DNA of 64,000 nt, from contig CAJTZN010000013.1 of NCBI GenBank assembly GCA_910584065.1, positions 4,142-68,141 of the forward strand, given 5' to 3'. Source of the DNA: an uncultured Eubacterium sp. Its GTDB lineage: Bacteria > Bacillota > Clostridia > Lachnospirales > Lachnospiraceae. Made by a program: the position numbers and the translations under genes. This document shows positions 56,133 to 64,000 of the stretch, piece after piece. The number at the start of each line of letters is the position of its first letter. The stretch's first letter is position 1. The notes below the pieces were generated by a model. The model was not told the origin of the DNA. It saw nothing but the letters and a program-made list of their open reading frames with translations, and did no database searches.

Positions 56133-58253
56133 ATGGATATCATGGACAAAGTAGAGAAAAAAACGATCCGGTTAAACGGTTCCTCGTTTATTAACGATAT
56201 GGAGTTGGATGACCGGTATAAAATTGTAAAGGAAAGTTTGTGGATTTCCCTTTTATCCCTGGTGGGCAATCCGGAGGGCGCCACCGTTGCGCTGGAGGGA
56301 AAGGTATCGCCCTATCTGATGATGGATCTGGAAAAACGGCTCGCACAGTCACTGGAGGACGAACCGGCGGAATTTCTCGTGGTAGATATGTGCTATACGG
56401 CGGGGCACGGACTTTATAAATGGAACGGACAGGTATTTACAAAGAATCCGAAGTTTCTGGAGAGTGAATTTTTTGCCGAGCATGAACAGGAGATGGAGTT
56501 TATTGATGTCATGCGCGACCGGGAGTTCGACTGGAAACCGTATATGGATCGGTATTTGGAACTGATCGGAACATATTTTGACGCGAACCACATTATCCTT
56601 GTCAAATCGAGATGTCCGCTCTGGTATGTGACGCATACGCATGTGCGCAGGTTCAAGAGAAAGAGCAGGCGGGCCTATAACCGCCGGATCAAGGAACTGG
56701 AAAATTATTTTGTGAAGAAGATGAATCCGTATGTGGTAGATATTTATTCCCATTATTTCATTGATTTTGATAACAAAAAGGGCGTCACGATGTCTACGTA
56801 TGAAAAACCTTTTTATCACCACGCCAAACGGATCATTTCCACGATCATCCGCACACAGCCGGAACAGCGGGTGTTCAGCGGACAGGAATACTATATGCGG
56901 CTGGGGCGCTTCCTCAAGTACTACGACAACCTGTTTGCCAAAAATAATACGGGGTTGTTTATGAACGAAGAGGATTTTCTCGACCATCTGGTGCTGCAGC
57001 TCAGTCGGGAAATCCTGATCGACTATGAGAGTGATTTTGTGGAAATGGAGGCCTGTGGCTACCGTTCGATACAGGAAATACTGGACAAACACAGTTTTAA
57101 GTTTGCGCTGCCGTTGCGGGAATGCCTGAAAGTCGTACAGGCCGTAGAGGAAGGCGACATATTCCGCGCGGATACCGACTATGACCTGATCTTTCAACAC
57201 CACCTGAAGATCGTGCAGCCGTTTACCGAACTAGTGCGGGCGGAGTGGGAGCGGCAGGGACTGACGACAGAGACGCTCCATGTAAACCAGTTTAACTGCC
57301 GCCACTATTATCAGGCGCTGATCGCGGCAAGGAAGGGGAAGGCGGCGTTTTTGAAAAAATGTGTCTCCGGCATTGGCAGCAATATGGAGGAGCGGCATAA
57401 GGTGAAGATGCTGGTCAGGAACATGAAACGGGAGACAAAGGACGCGACGGCGGCATACTGCCGTGCGATGAACCGCTATTATGAGCCGATCCCTGTCGAT
57501 CTGTGGGGATCTTGTATCACGCGGGAAATACTGAATGAGGACGACGGCAGGTTTGAGATTGGGAAATATGCTTACCGGAACTGCTGCTTATTTGCGTTTG
57601 ATCCGCCAATCCCGTATGATGATACTAAATTTGAGGATCTTTCGCTGTTTGAGGATAGTAACTGGCGCGTCGGCTATATCCGCAGTGCCTTTCACAAAGA
57701 CCTGCCCGAGCAGCTGAGGAAGTCAGGATCAAAGTGGCTTCTGCTGGATTTTTACGATCTGATCTGTGATATTGTAGAGTATGAGGGCGGCGTGCTGACG
57801 GCGGACAGCGAAGTGAGGGGACTCAAGTTTTACAAGGAGATCAAGGAACAGTGCACGCTGACGTCGATCGATGCCATTTTGGATGAAGATCAGATAAAAC
57901 AGCGGTTTGACAGATTTATTGAGTTTATCCGCGAGCGGTACGGGCCGAACATCGTGTGGATCAAGGCGGATGTAAAGCTGAAATTCCTCGATCAGGAGAG
58001 ACAGCTGCAGCCGATGAGGTGGCACAAAAGGGAGGCGCTCCTCGAGAAGAGGAAATTTATGGATCAGTGGCAGAATTATTTCGAGAAACATATGGACTGC
58101 TATGTCATTGATTACGCGAGACGTTATCACGCGGATGATCTGTGCGTGTCAGGCGCTTTTATGGTACACTACGAAAAAGAGTTCTATGAGAAAGGCTATC
58201 AGGCACTGTATGAGATCATTTATGAGGGTAAGGGAAAACGGTATTACAAATAG
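56133..58253 (+). CDS. Two-module DUF6270-like protein
   Basis: 706 residues, ATG at 56133 (AGAAAAGG upstream). The C-terminal half starts with LWGSCITREIL (about 454) and continues FDPPIPYDD, WLLLDFYDLICDIVEY, NIVWIKADVKLKF, CYVIDYARRYHAD: the DUF6270 pattern, thought to be SGNH-hydrolase-like and often found in glycan loci. The N-terminal half repeats the same order (FLVVDMCYTAGHGLYKW, HIILVKSRCPLWYV, YVVDIYSHYFIDFDNKKG, YHHAKRIISTII) but without the GSC motif. No signal peptide. Probably acts on surface glycan precursors; function unproven. Confidence 0.8.
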   Translation: MDIMDKVEKKTIRLNGSSFINDMELDDRYKIVKESLWISLLSLVGNPEGATVALEGKVSPYLMMDLEKRLAQSLEDEPAEFLVVDMCYTAGHGLYKWNGQVFTKNPKFLESEFFAEHEQEMEFIDVMRDREFDWKPYMDRYLELIGTYFDANHIILVKSRCPLWYVTHTHVRRFKRKSRRAYNRRIKELENYFVKKMNPYVVDIYSHYFIDFDNKKGVTMSTYEKPFYHHAKRIISTIIRTQPEQRVFSGQEYYMRLGRFLKYYDNLFAKNNTGLFMNEEDFLDHLVLQLSREILIDYESDFVEMEACGYRSIQEILDKHSFKFALPLRECLKVVQAVEEGDIFRADTDYDLIFQHHLKIVQPFTELVRAEWERQGLTTETLHVNQFNCRHYYQALIAARKGKAAFLKKCVSGIGSNMEERHKVKMLVRNMKRETKDATAAYCRAMNRYYEPIPVDLWGSCITREILNEDDGRFEIGKYAYRNCCLFAFDPPIPYDDTKFEDLSLFEDSNWRVGYIRSAFHKDLPEQLRKSGSKWLLLDFYDLICDIVEYEGGVLTADSEVRGLKFYKEIKEQCTLTSIDAILDEDQIKQRFDRFIEFIRERYGPNIVWIKADVKLKFLDQERQLQPMRWHKREALLEKRKFMDQWQNYFEKHMDCYVIDYARRYHADDLCVSGAFMVHYEKEFYEKGYQALYEIIYEGKGKRYYK

Positions 58254-58271
58254 CAGGAGGAGAAAAAGAAG

Positions 58272-59678
58272 ATGAAAAAGAAAGCAAAGAGAAATTCTTT
58301 TTCCGGCTCGATCGGTTTTGTACTGGCAGCGGCCGGAAGCGCGGTGGGACTTGGAAATATATGGAGATTCCCGTATCTGGCGGCGAAAGACGGCGGGGGT
58401 ATGTTCCTTATTATTTATCTGGTACTCGCGCTGACGTTTGGATTTACGCTGTTGATTACGGAGGTCGCAATCGGGCGAAAGACGAAACAGAGTCCGATCA
58501 CGGCTTATGGAAAGCTGAAGAAGAGCTGGGGCGGACTGGGTGTGATCTCGTGCCTCGTGCCGGTCATCATTCTGCCGTATTACTGTGTGATCGGCGGCTG
58601 GGTCATCAAGTACTTTCTTATGTACCTCACCGGAAACGGCGTGGCGACGGCCGAGGACGGATTTTTCACATCCTTTATTACCGCCGGGACAGAGCCTGTT
58701 GTGATGATGGCGATCTTTTTATTTGCCGTAGCGTTTGTTATATTCCGTGGGGTCAATAAGGGCATTGAATCGTTTTCTAAAATCCTCATGCCGATTTTGA
58801 TCGTATTGGTGATCGTGATCGCGGTCTTTTCCGTTACGATCCGGCACACCGATGAGAGCGGGGTTACGAGGACGGGACTGCAGGGACTGGGCATTTATCT
58901 GATTCCGAATTTTGAAGGGATGACAGTAAGCCGTTTTTTCTCGGTACTTTTTGACGCGATGGGGCAGCTGTTTTTCAGCCTCAGTGTCGCGATGGGAATC
59001 ATGATCGCGTACGGTTCTTATGTACGTGACGACGCCGACCTGAACAAGTCGATCTATCAGATTGAGATTTTTGATACGGTCGTTGCTTTTTTGGCGGGCG
59101 TCATGATCATTCCCGCGGTGTTTACGTTTTCCGGAACCGAGGGGATGGATGCTTCCGGGCCGGGACTGATGTTTGTTTCGTTGCCGAACGTATTCTCCGA
59201 GATGGGAAAGATCGGCCACGTGGTCGGCTGCCTGTTTTTTGCCATGGTGTTGTTTGCGGCACTTACGAGTGCCGTGTCGGTCATGGAGGCGGTCGTTTCC
59301 AGCCTGATGGACCGTTTTGGATGGACGAGAATGAAGGCGGCCGTGATCGAGACGGTGGTCGCCGTGGCTGCCGGGTTTATTGTCTGCAAGGGCTACAACG
59401 CGCTGTACTTCGAGCTTTCGCTGCCAAATGGGACAACGGCGCAGATTCTGGATATTATGGACTATATCAGCAATAATATTCTCATGCCGGTCGTGGCGAT
59501 CGGAACGTGTATTCTCATCGGCTGGATCGTAAAACCGTCTACGGTAGTAGAAGAGGTAGAAAAGAACGGTCAGAAGATGGGAAGGAAGAGACTCTATGTC
59601 GTGATGCTCCGGTTTATCGCTCCCGTCCTTTTAATGATCCTGCTTTTGAAATCATTAGGAATATTGACGGCAATTTAA
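58272..59678 (+). CDS. Sodium-dependent transporter (NSS/SNF family)
   Basis: 468 residues, ATG at 58272 after AGGAGGAGAAAAAGA. About 11 membrane helices. The sodium and substrate site GSAVGLGNIWRFPYL in helix 1 is textbook for the LeuT/MhsT family, and ITEVAIGRKTKQSP is the helix 2 end. Probably imports an amino acid. It follows the DUF6270-like gene by 18 bases. Confidence 0.95.
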   Translation: MKKKAKRNSFSGSIGFVLAAAGSAVGLGNIWRFPYLAAKDGGGMFLIIYLVLALTFGFTLLITEVAIGRKTKQSPITAYGKLKKSWGGLGVISCLVPVIILPYYCVIGGWVIKYFLMYLTGNGVATAEDGFFTSFITAGTEPVVMMAIFLFAVAFVIFRGVNKGIESFSKILMPILIVLVIVIAVFSVTIRHTDESGVTRTGLQGLGIYLIPNFEGMTVSRFFSVLFDAMGQLFFSLSVAMGIMIAYGSYVRDDADLNKSIYQIEIFDTVVAFLAGVMIIPAVFTFSGTEGMDASGPGLMFVSLPNVFSEMGKIGHVVGCLFFAMVLFAALTSAVSVMEAVVSSLMDRFGWTRMKAAVIETVVAVAAGFIVCKGYNALYFELSLPNGTTAQILDIMDYISNNILMPVVAIGTCILIGWIVKPSTVVEEVEKNGQKMGRKRLYVVMLRFIAPVLLMILLLKSLGILTAI

Positions 59679-59756
59679 AATTTTTGTGAGATAAAGTGCG
59701 GATGCAGGGTGCGAGGCAGTCGGGACAATTGAAACGGGAAAGGAATGGTTTATGTT

Positions 59757-61571
59757 ATGAAAGTAAAAGTATCAAATTATGTGGCGCAGTTTTTGGTGGA
59801 GCACGGAATCGACACGGTGTTTACCGTGACGGGTGGAGGCGCGATGCACCTCAATGACGGATTGGGGCATCAGGATGGTCTTCACTGTGTGTATCAGCAT
59901 CATGAGCAGGCGTGCGCGATCGCCGGGGAAGCGTACGCGCGTATGCACAACCGCATCGGCGCCGTGTGCGTGACGACGGGTCCGGGCGGGACAAACGCGA
60001 TCACCGGCGTTGTCGGCGGATGGCTGGATTCGATCCCGATGCTCATCCTTTCCGGGCAGGTCCGCTACGATACGACGGCAAGAAGTACCGGCCTTGGACT
60101 GCGCGCGATGGGAGATCAGGAGTTTGACATCTGCAAGGCGGTGGACTGCATGACGAAATATTGCCAGATGGTCATTGATCCTCTGGATATCAAGTATTGT
60201 CTGGAAAAGGCGCTGTATCTGGCGCGGATTGGACGCCCCGGCCCGTGCTGGCTCGATATTCCGCTGAATGTACAGGGCGCGTTTGTGGATACGGACGACC
60301 TTCGCTCGTTTGACCCGGAGGAATGTGCCGGAGAGAAACCAGAGGAGCCGTCGGATGAACTGATCGGTACGATACTGGACAAAATAAAGGCAGCCAAGCG
60401 TCCCGTGATCAACGCCGGAAACGGCATACGGATCTCGGGCGGGTATGAGGAATTCCTTGCACTGGTCGAGAAGCTGGGAATCCCGGTCGTGACCGGATGG
60501 AACAGCATTGACCTGATCGCGGACGAGCATCCGCTGTACGTCGGGCGCGCGGGCATCATGGGCGACCGTGCGGGCAATTTTGCCATTCAGAACAGTGACC
60601 TCGTTCTTTCGCTTGGAAGCCGCCTGAGTATCCGTCAGGTGGGGTATAATTATAAGACGTGGGCGAGGGAAGCCTATACGATCGTTGTCGATGTGGACGG
60701 GGAGGAATTGAAAAAACCGACGCTGCATGTCGATCTGCCTGTCTGTGCTGACGTCAAGGATGTGATGCGGAAGATGAATGAAAAACTGGGCGCCGGGAAG
60801 CATTCAGCCGAGACTTTCTGGCTCGAAAAATGCGCGCACTGGAAAGAGGCGTATCCGGTCGTTCTTCCAAAACACTACGAGCAGAGCAGTCCGGCGAATG
60901 TGTACGCGTTTATAAAAGAAGTGAGCAAAGTGCTGCCGGAGGATTATGTAACGGTCGTGGGTAATGGCTCCGCGTGTGTCGTGGGGAGCCACGGTTATGA
61001 GATCAAGAAAGGACAGCGGTTTATCATCAATTCTGCGATCGCCTCTATGGGTTACGATCTGCCGGCTGCCATCGGCGCGTGTGTGGCAGAAGGAAAAAAA
61101 GAGATCGTCTGTCTGAGCGGCGACGGCAGCATCCAGATGAATCTTCAGGAATTGCAGACGATCCAGACGAACAAGCTGCCAATCAAAATATTTGTCATAA
61201 ACAATAATGGATACCATTCGATCCGGCAGACACAGACAAACTTTTTCGGAGAGCCGTATGTGGGGATAGGCCCGCAGAGCCACGACCTGGAGTTTCCGGA
61301 TATGGAACGGATCGCCTATGCGTACCGCTATCCATTTTTCCGGTGTGACAGTAATGACAAGCTGGCAGAGACGATCCAGCACGTATTTGAGACGGATGGG
61401 GCCGTGATCTGTGAGATCATCGTTTCGATGGATCAGAATTTTGAGCCGAAGTCGGCGACGAAACGGCTGGACGACGGTACGCTTGTTTCGCCGCCGTTGG
61501 AGGATCTGGCGCCGTTCCTCGACCGCGATATATTCCGGGAGGAAATGGTGATCGAGCCGATCGAAGAATGA
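59757..61571 (+). CDS. Thiamine diphosphate enzyme, acetolactate-synthase-like
   Basis: 604 residues from the ATG at 59757; ATG 59745 is closer to the AAAGGA site but overlaps it. N-terminal PYR domain with the conserved Glu in QHHEQACAIAGEAYAR, middle domain, and C-terminal PP domain with GDGSIQMNLQELQTI and INNNGYHSIRQ (Mg-ThDP motif). Although AHAS-like, it has no small subunit and no ilv genes nearby; it overlaps an NAD-dependent epimerase frame. Such pairs occur in clusters for branched-chain or modified sugars (for example YerE/YerF of yersiniose), so carboligation onto a sugar is a possible role. Inference. Confidence 0.85.
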   Translation: MKVKVSNYVAQFLVEHGIDTVFTVTGGGAMHLNDGLGHQDGLHCVYQHHEQACAIAGEAYARMHNRIGAVCVTTGPGGTNAITGVVGGWLDSIPMLILSGQVRYDTTARSTGLGLRAMGDQEFDICKAVDCMTKYCQMVIDPLDIKYCLEKALYLARIGRPGPCWLDIPLNVQGAFVDTDDLRSFDPEECAGEKPEEPSDELIGTILDKIKAAKRPVINAGNGIRISGGYEEFLALVEKLGIPVVTGWNSIDLIADEHPLYVGRAGIMGDRAGNFAIQNSDLVLSLGSRLSIRQVGYNYKTWAREAYTIVVDVDGEELKKPTLHVDLPVCADVKDVMRKMNEKLGAGKHSAETFWLEKCAHWKEAYPVVLPKHYEQSSPANVYAFIKEVSKVLPEDYVTVVGNGSACVVGSHGYEIKKGQRFIINSAIASMGYDLPAAIGACVAEGKKEIVCLSGDGSIQMNLQELQTIQTNKLPIKIFVINNNGYHSIRQTQTNFFGEPYVGIGPQSHDLEFPDMERIAYAYRYPFFRCDSNDKLAETIQHVFETDGAVICEIIVSMDQNFEPKSATKRLDDGTLVSPPLEDLAPFLDRDIFREEMVIEPIEE

Positions 61572-61603
61572 GATATAATTTTGTATGGAAGGAAGAGAAT
61601 GTG

Positions 61604-62530
61604 ATGGAACGGGCGATCATTACAGGGGCTTCGGGGATGCTGGGACAGGCGCTCTGCCGCCTGCTTGCTGGAAAGGGGATCCAGGTGTACGCGGTCGTGC
61701 GGCCGGACTCGCAGCAGAATGCGTTTATGTTCCGGGATGAGAGAGTGACGGCTGTGGCGTGCGATCTGACGGAACTTGCGAAACTGCCGGAGAAAATCGG
61801 AGAAAGCTGTGATGCGTTTTTTCATTTCGGATGGGGCGGGACGTATGGCGGCAACCGGAACAATTATTATGGACAGTGGGAGAATGTCAGGTATACGCTG
61901 GATGCTGTCCAGGCGGCCAGCGAGTTGGGATGCTCGGTGTTTCTCGGCGCGGGTTCCCAGGCGGAGTTCGGCCGTGTACCGGACGGGGTGAAGCTGAGTT
62001 CGGCAGTCTGCGCCAATCCGGAAACCGGTTACGGCATCGCCAAGCTCTCGGCGGGTCAGATGAGCCGGGCGTTCTGCCGGGATTGCGGCATCCGGCATGT
62101 GTGGACACGTATTCTCAGCGTGTACGGGCCGGGTGATAAAGACCGGACGATGGTCATGTCGGGAATTTGTTCGATGCTGCGCGGGGAGATGCCAAAGTAT
62201 ACAAAGGGCGAACAGATCTGGGATTATCTGTACTGCGACGATGCGGCGATGGCATTTTACCTGGCGGCTGAAAAAGGAAGAGATGGTGCGGTGTATACGG
62301 TTGGCAGCGGGCAGGAGCGCAGGCTGCGGGATTATATACAGGATATTTGTGATGTGATCTGTCCGGGGCGGGATATTGTGTTTGGCGAGGTTCCGTATTA
62401 TGACAAGCAGGTGATGTATCTGTGCGCCGATATACGGGAACTACAGGAGGATACAGGGTTTGCGCCTTCGGTGCCATTTTCGGAAGGCATCCGCAGGACC
62501 GTGGAGTGGCGACAGAACATGAAGTACTGA
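61604..62530 (+). CDS. NAD-dependent epimerase/dehydratase (extended SDR)
   Basis: 308 residues from the ATG at 61604; the frame opens at 61568, overlapping the TPP gene by 4 bases, and either start is possible. Rossmann loop ITGASGMLGQ (GxxGxxG), active-site Tyr and Lys in GYGIAKLS, and RILSVYGPGDKDRTM downstream, as in sugar-nucleotide epimerases and reductases. Together with the TPP enzyme it may build a modified nucleotide sugar. Its last codons are the first unit of an 18-bp tandem repeat. Confidence 0.88.
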   Translation: MERAIITGASGMLGQALCRLLAGKGIQVYAVVRPDSQQNAFMFRDERVTAVACDLTELAKLPEKIGESCDAFFHFGWGGTYGGNRNNYYGQWENVRYTLDAVQAASELGCSVFLGAGSQAEFGRVPDGVKLSSAVCANPETGYGIAKLSAGQMSRAFCRDCGIRHVWTRILSVYGPGDKDRTMVMSGICSMLRGEMPKYTKGEQIWDYLYCDDAAMAFYLAAEKGRDGAVYTVGSGQERRLRDYIQDICDVICPGRDIVFGEVPYYDKQVMYLCADIRELQEDTGFAPSVPFSEGIRRTVEWRQNMKY

Positions 62531-62579
62531 CAGCACATGAAGTTCTGACAGAACATAAAGTTGTGACAGTACATGGTTC
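62510..62579 (+). repeat. Four 16-18 bp tandem units across the epimerase stop codon
   Basis: Units 62510-62527, 62528-62545, 62546-62563 and 62564-62579, each YGACAGNACATRAAG-like. The second unit supplies the epimerase stop codon TGA. The rest of the 152-base gap (to 62682) shows only a possible AAAAAGGAG site at 62586 without a useful start. Confidence 0.75.
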
Positions 62580-62682
62580 TGACGGTAAAAAGGAGAATAA
62601 CTGCATAAGAAGAGCAGGATGTGCGCATATTATAGAGCAAAGAAAGGCTGCGGCACACATACTGCAGAAATGGTGGATTCTT

Positions 62683-63852
62683 ATGTTTTTTATTCATGGT
62701 AAGATTATGACGATGACGGGGAAAACGTATGAGGACGGGTATGTCCACGTCACGGGGAAAAAGATTGCATCGGTGGGGAAAATGGAGGAATTGGCGTTAG
62801 GGGAAAAGGAGCGGCAGAGTGAAGTTGGCGAGAAGGTGATCGACGTCCGCGGTGCAGTTGTTATGCCCGGACTGATCGACGCCCATTGCCATATCGGAAT
62901 CTGTGAGGAAAAATGGGGCGTGGCCGGAGATGACTGCAATGAAGTGACAGATCCGGTGACGCCCCATTTTCGTGCGCTCGATGCCATCAATCCGATGGAT
63001 CCGGCGTTCCACGATGCGATCGGCGCAGGGATTACGGCCGTCATGGCGGGGCCGGGCAGTTCGAATGTCGTGGGCGGCCAGTTTCTGTTTATGAAAACGC
63101 AGGGCAGGCGCGTCGATCACATGATCGTCAAAGCGCCGGCGGCGATGAAGGTAGCGTTTGGAGAAAATCCAAAAAAGAATTATGGAGAAAAGGATAAGAT
63201 GCCGGCGAGCCGTATGGCGATCGCCGGGATGCTGCGGGAGGAATTGTACCGGGCGTGCCGCTACCGCGAACAAAAAGAGTGGGGAAGACTGGATAAACCG
63301 GATTTCCGAATGGAGAACTGGCTTCCGGTTTTGCGGAAGGAGATTCCGCTCAAAGCGCATGTACACCGGGCGGATGATATATTGACAGCGATCCGGATCG
63401 CAAAGGAGTTTGGACTGGAGCTGACTCTTGACCACTGTACCGAGGGGCATCTTGTGGCGGATGAGATCGCCGCTTCCGGTTATCCGGTCATCGTCGGGCC
63501 GCAGCTGACGTCCCGTTCGAAGCTGGAAATTCAGAACATGGATTTTAAGACGGCGGGCGTTCTTGAACGGGCCGGTGTAAAAACAGCGATCATGACCGAT
63601 CATCCGGTGTCGCTCATCCATTATCTGCCGCTGTATGCCGGACTGAATGTTAAGCATGGACTTTCGATGGAGGGCGGACTGAAGGCGGTGACGATCCATG
63701 CGGCCCAGATCTGCGGTGCGGCCGAACGCGTGGGGTCGCTGGAGGCGGGGAAGGATGCGGATATTGCCGTATTTTCAGCCAATCCGATGGAGGTGTTTGT
63801 GGAGACGCTGTATACGATGATCGACGGGGAAATCGTGTATGAGAGCAGGTAG
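62683..63852 (+). CDS. Amidohydrolase (metal-dependent, imidazolonepropionase/dihydroorotase-like fold)
   Basis: 389 residues from the ATG at 62683 (product MFFIHGKIMTMTGKTYEDG, as expected for the family N-terminus); the long frame from 62422 is repeat-derived. The site GGTGGA is weak. Metal ligands: LIDAHCHIG, AHVHRADD, LDHCTEGH and MTDHPVS. Substrate unknown; cyclic amides are typical. The last 148 bases of the window after it hold no gene I can support. Confidence 0.9.
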   Translation: MFFIHGKIMTMTGKTYEDGYVHVTGKKIASVGKMEELALGEKERQSEVGEKVIDVRGAVVMPGLIDAHCHIGICEEKWGVAGDDCNEVTDPVTPHFRALDAINPMDPAFHDAIGAGITAVMAGPGSSNVVGGQFLFMKTQGRRVDHMIVKAPAAMKVAFGENPKKNYGEKDKMPASRMAIAGMLREELYRACRYREQKEWGRLDKPDFRMENWLPVLRKEIPLKAHVHRADDILTAIRIAKEFGLELTLDHCTEGHLVADEIAASGYPVIVGPQLTSRSKLEIQNMDFKTAGVLERAGVKTAIMTDHPVSLIHYLPLYAGLNVKHGLSMEGGLKAVTIHAAQICGAAERVGSLEAGKDADIAVFSANPMEVFVETLYTMIDGEIVYESR

Positions 63853-64000
63853 TGAGCGGCACGGTTGGGGAAGTGTGTAGCGTGGTCAGGCAGGTAAGCG
63901 ATATGTGAGAGTGTGTGGGAGTTTTTCTTGTACTTTTTATTATTTTATGATGTCAGGGTCAAAACCCCAAACATCTGTTTCTGGATATATTCTCGCCTCA

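Noticed and set aside
62422..62682. Long N-terminal extension of the amidohydrolase
   Set aside because: It translates the tandem repeat (TEHEVLT/AHEVLT pattern) and the epimerase end in another frame; homologs should begin near MFFIHGK.
1..64000. CRISPR arrays, rRNA, tRNA and insertion sequences
   Set aside because: No regularly spaced 24-40 bp repeats with unique spacers, no recognisable rRNA or tRNA sequence and no transposase gene were found by reading; a covariance-model scan would be the decisive check.

Overview
The window looks like chromosomal DNA of a motile, endospore-forming clostridium, most likely a member of the Lachnospiraceae. The reasons are the spoVA genes, spore- and wall-type hydrolases, clostridial-type Psd and PssA, type-2 PyrF with the PyrK/PyrD pair, flagellin next to csrA, strong AGGAGG ribosome sites, moderate GC content and BspA/BIG2-type surface proteins. 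This is inference from gene content; no rRNA or tRNA gene is present.

Layout. 1-7450: an incomplete hypothetical gene, a YxeA-like gene, nth, a GH25 lysozyme, and a leftward phospholipid operon (PAP2, flippase-like protein, pssA, psd) divergent from uppP. 7.5-13.4 kb: an amidase, spoVAA-AB-AC without AD or AE, and a large surface protein with 12 Cys/His repeats and a BspA-like end. 13.4-23.6 kb: a cold-shock gene, asd, a Nudix-like gene, pyrC-pyrF-lipoprotein-pyrK-pyrD-pyrE, and a GH36 alpha-galactosidase. 23.7-28.6 kb: a small Fim-type tyrosine recombinase between inverted 29-bp sites, then csrA, flagellin and three envelope genes. 28.7-38.9 kb: two paralogous GGDEF proteins around cca, then tex, a lipoprotein and a SpoIID-like/peptidoglycan-binding protein. 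38.9-47.7 kb: a low-GC patch, serS, a PP2C-like/kinase pair, radical SAM, YlmH-like, C39-like, dtd and an EndA-type nuclease. 47.8-51.8 kb: an FMN riboswitch and ribD-ribE-ribBA-ribH. 51.8-64 kb: a radical SAM gene, LysR, two esterases, a duplicated DUF6270-like protein, an NSS transporter, a TPP enzyme, an epimerase and an amidohydrolase.

The most exciting locus is 23.72-28.6 kb. The recombinase gene is enclosed by two inverted 11-7-11 bp sites that match at 26 of 29 positions. Just inside the left site is a promoter resembling the motility sigma (sigma-D/sigma-28) consensus, TAAG-N15-CCGATAT. It points outward, away from flagellin. Inversion of the 763-bp segment would turn it toward csrA and flagellin, and I see no other motility-type promoter in front of them. 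The sequence therefore looks like a Hin-like flagellar phase switch built with a FimB-like tyrosine recombinase, shown in the OFF orientation. Downstream, a secreted protein and a membrane-anchored protein share a domain, which suggests a surface fibre and its anchor that may vary together with flagellin.

A second theme is short tandem repeats (15-24 bp units, 2-5 copies) in gaps between co-directional genes: nth/lysozyme, pyrK/pyrD, pyrE/galactosidase, ribBA/ribH and epimerase/amidohydrolase, plus a similar duplication inside pyrK and one of the csrA ribosome site. A separate stem-forming element ending in a ribosome site recurs at 7.5, 9.3 and 13.9 kb.
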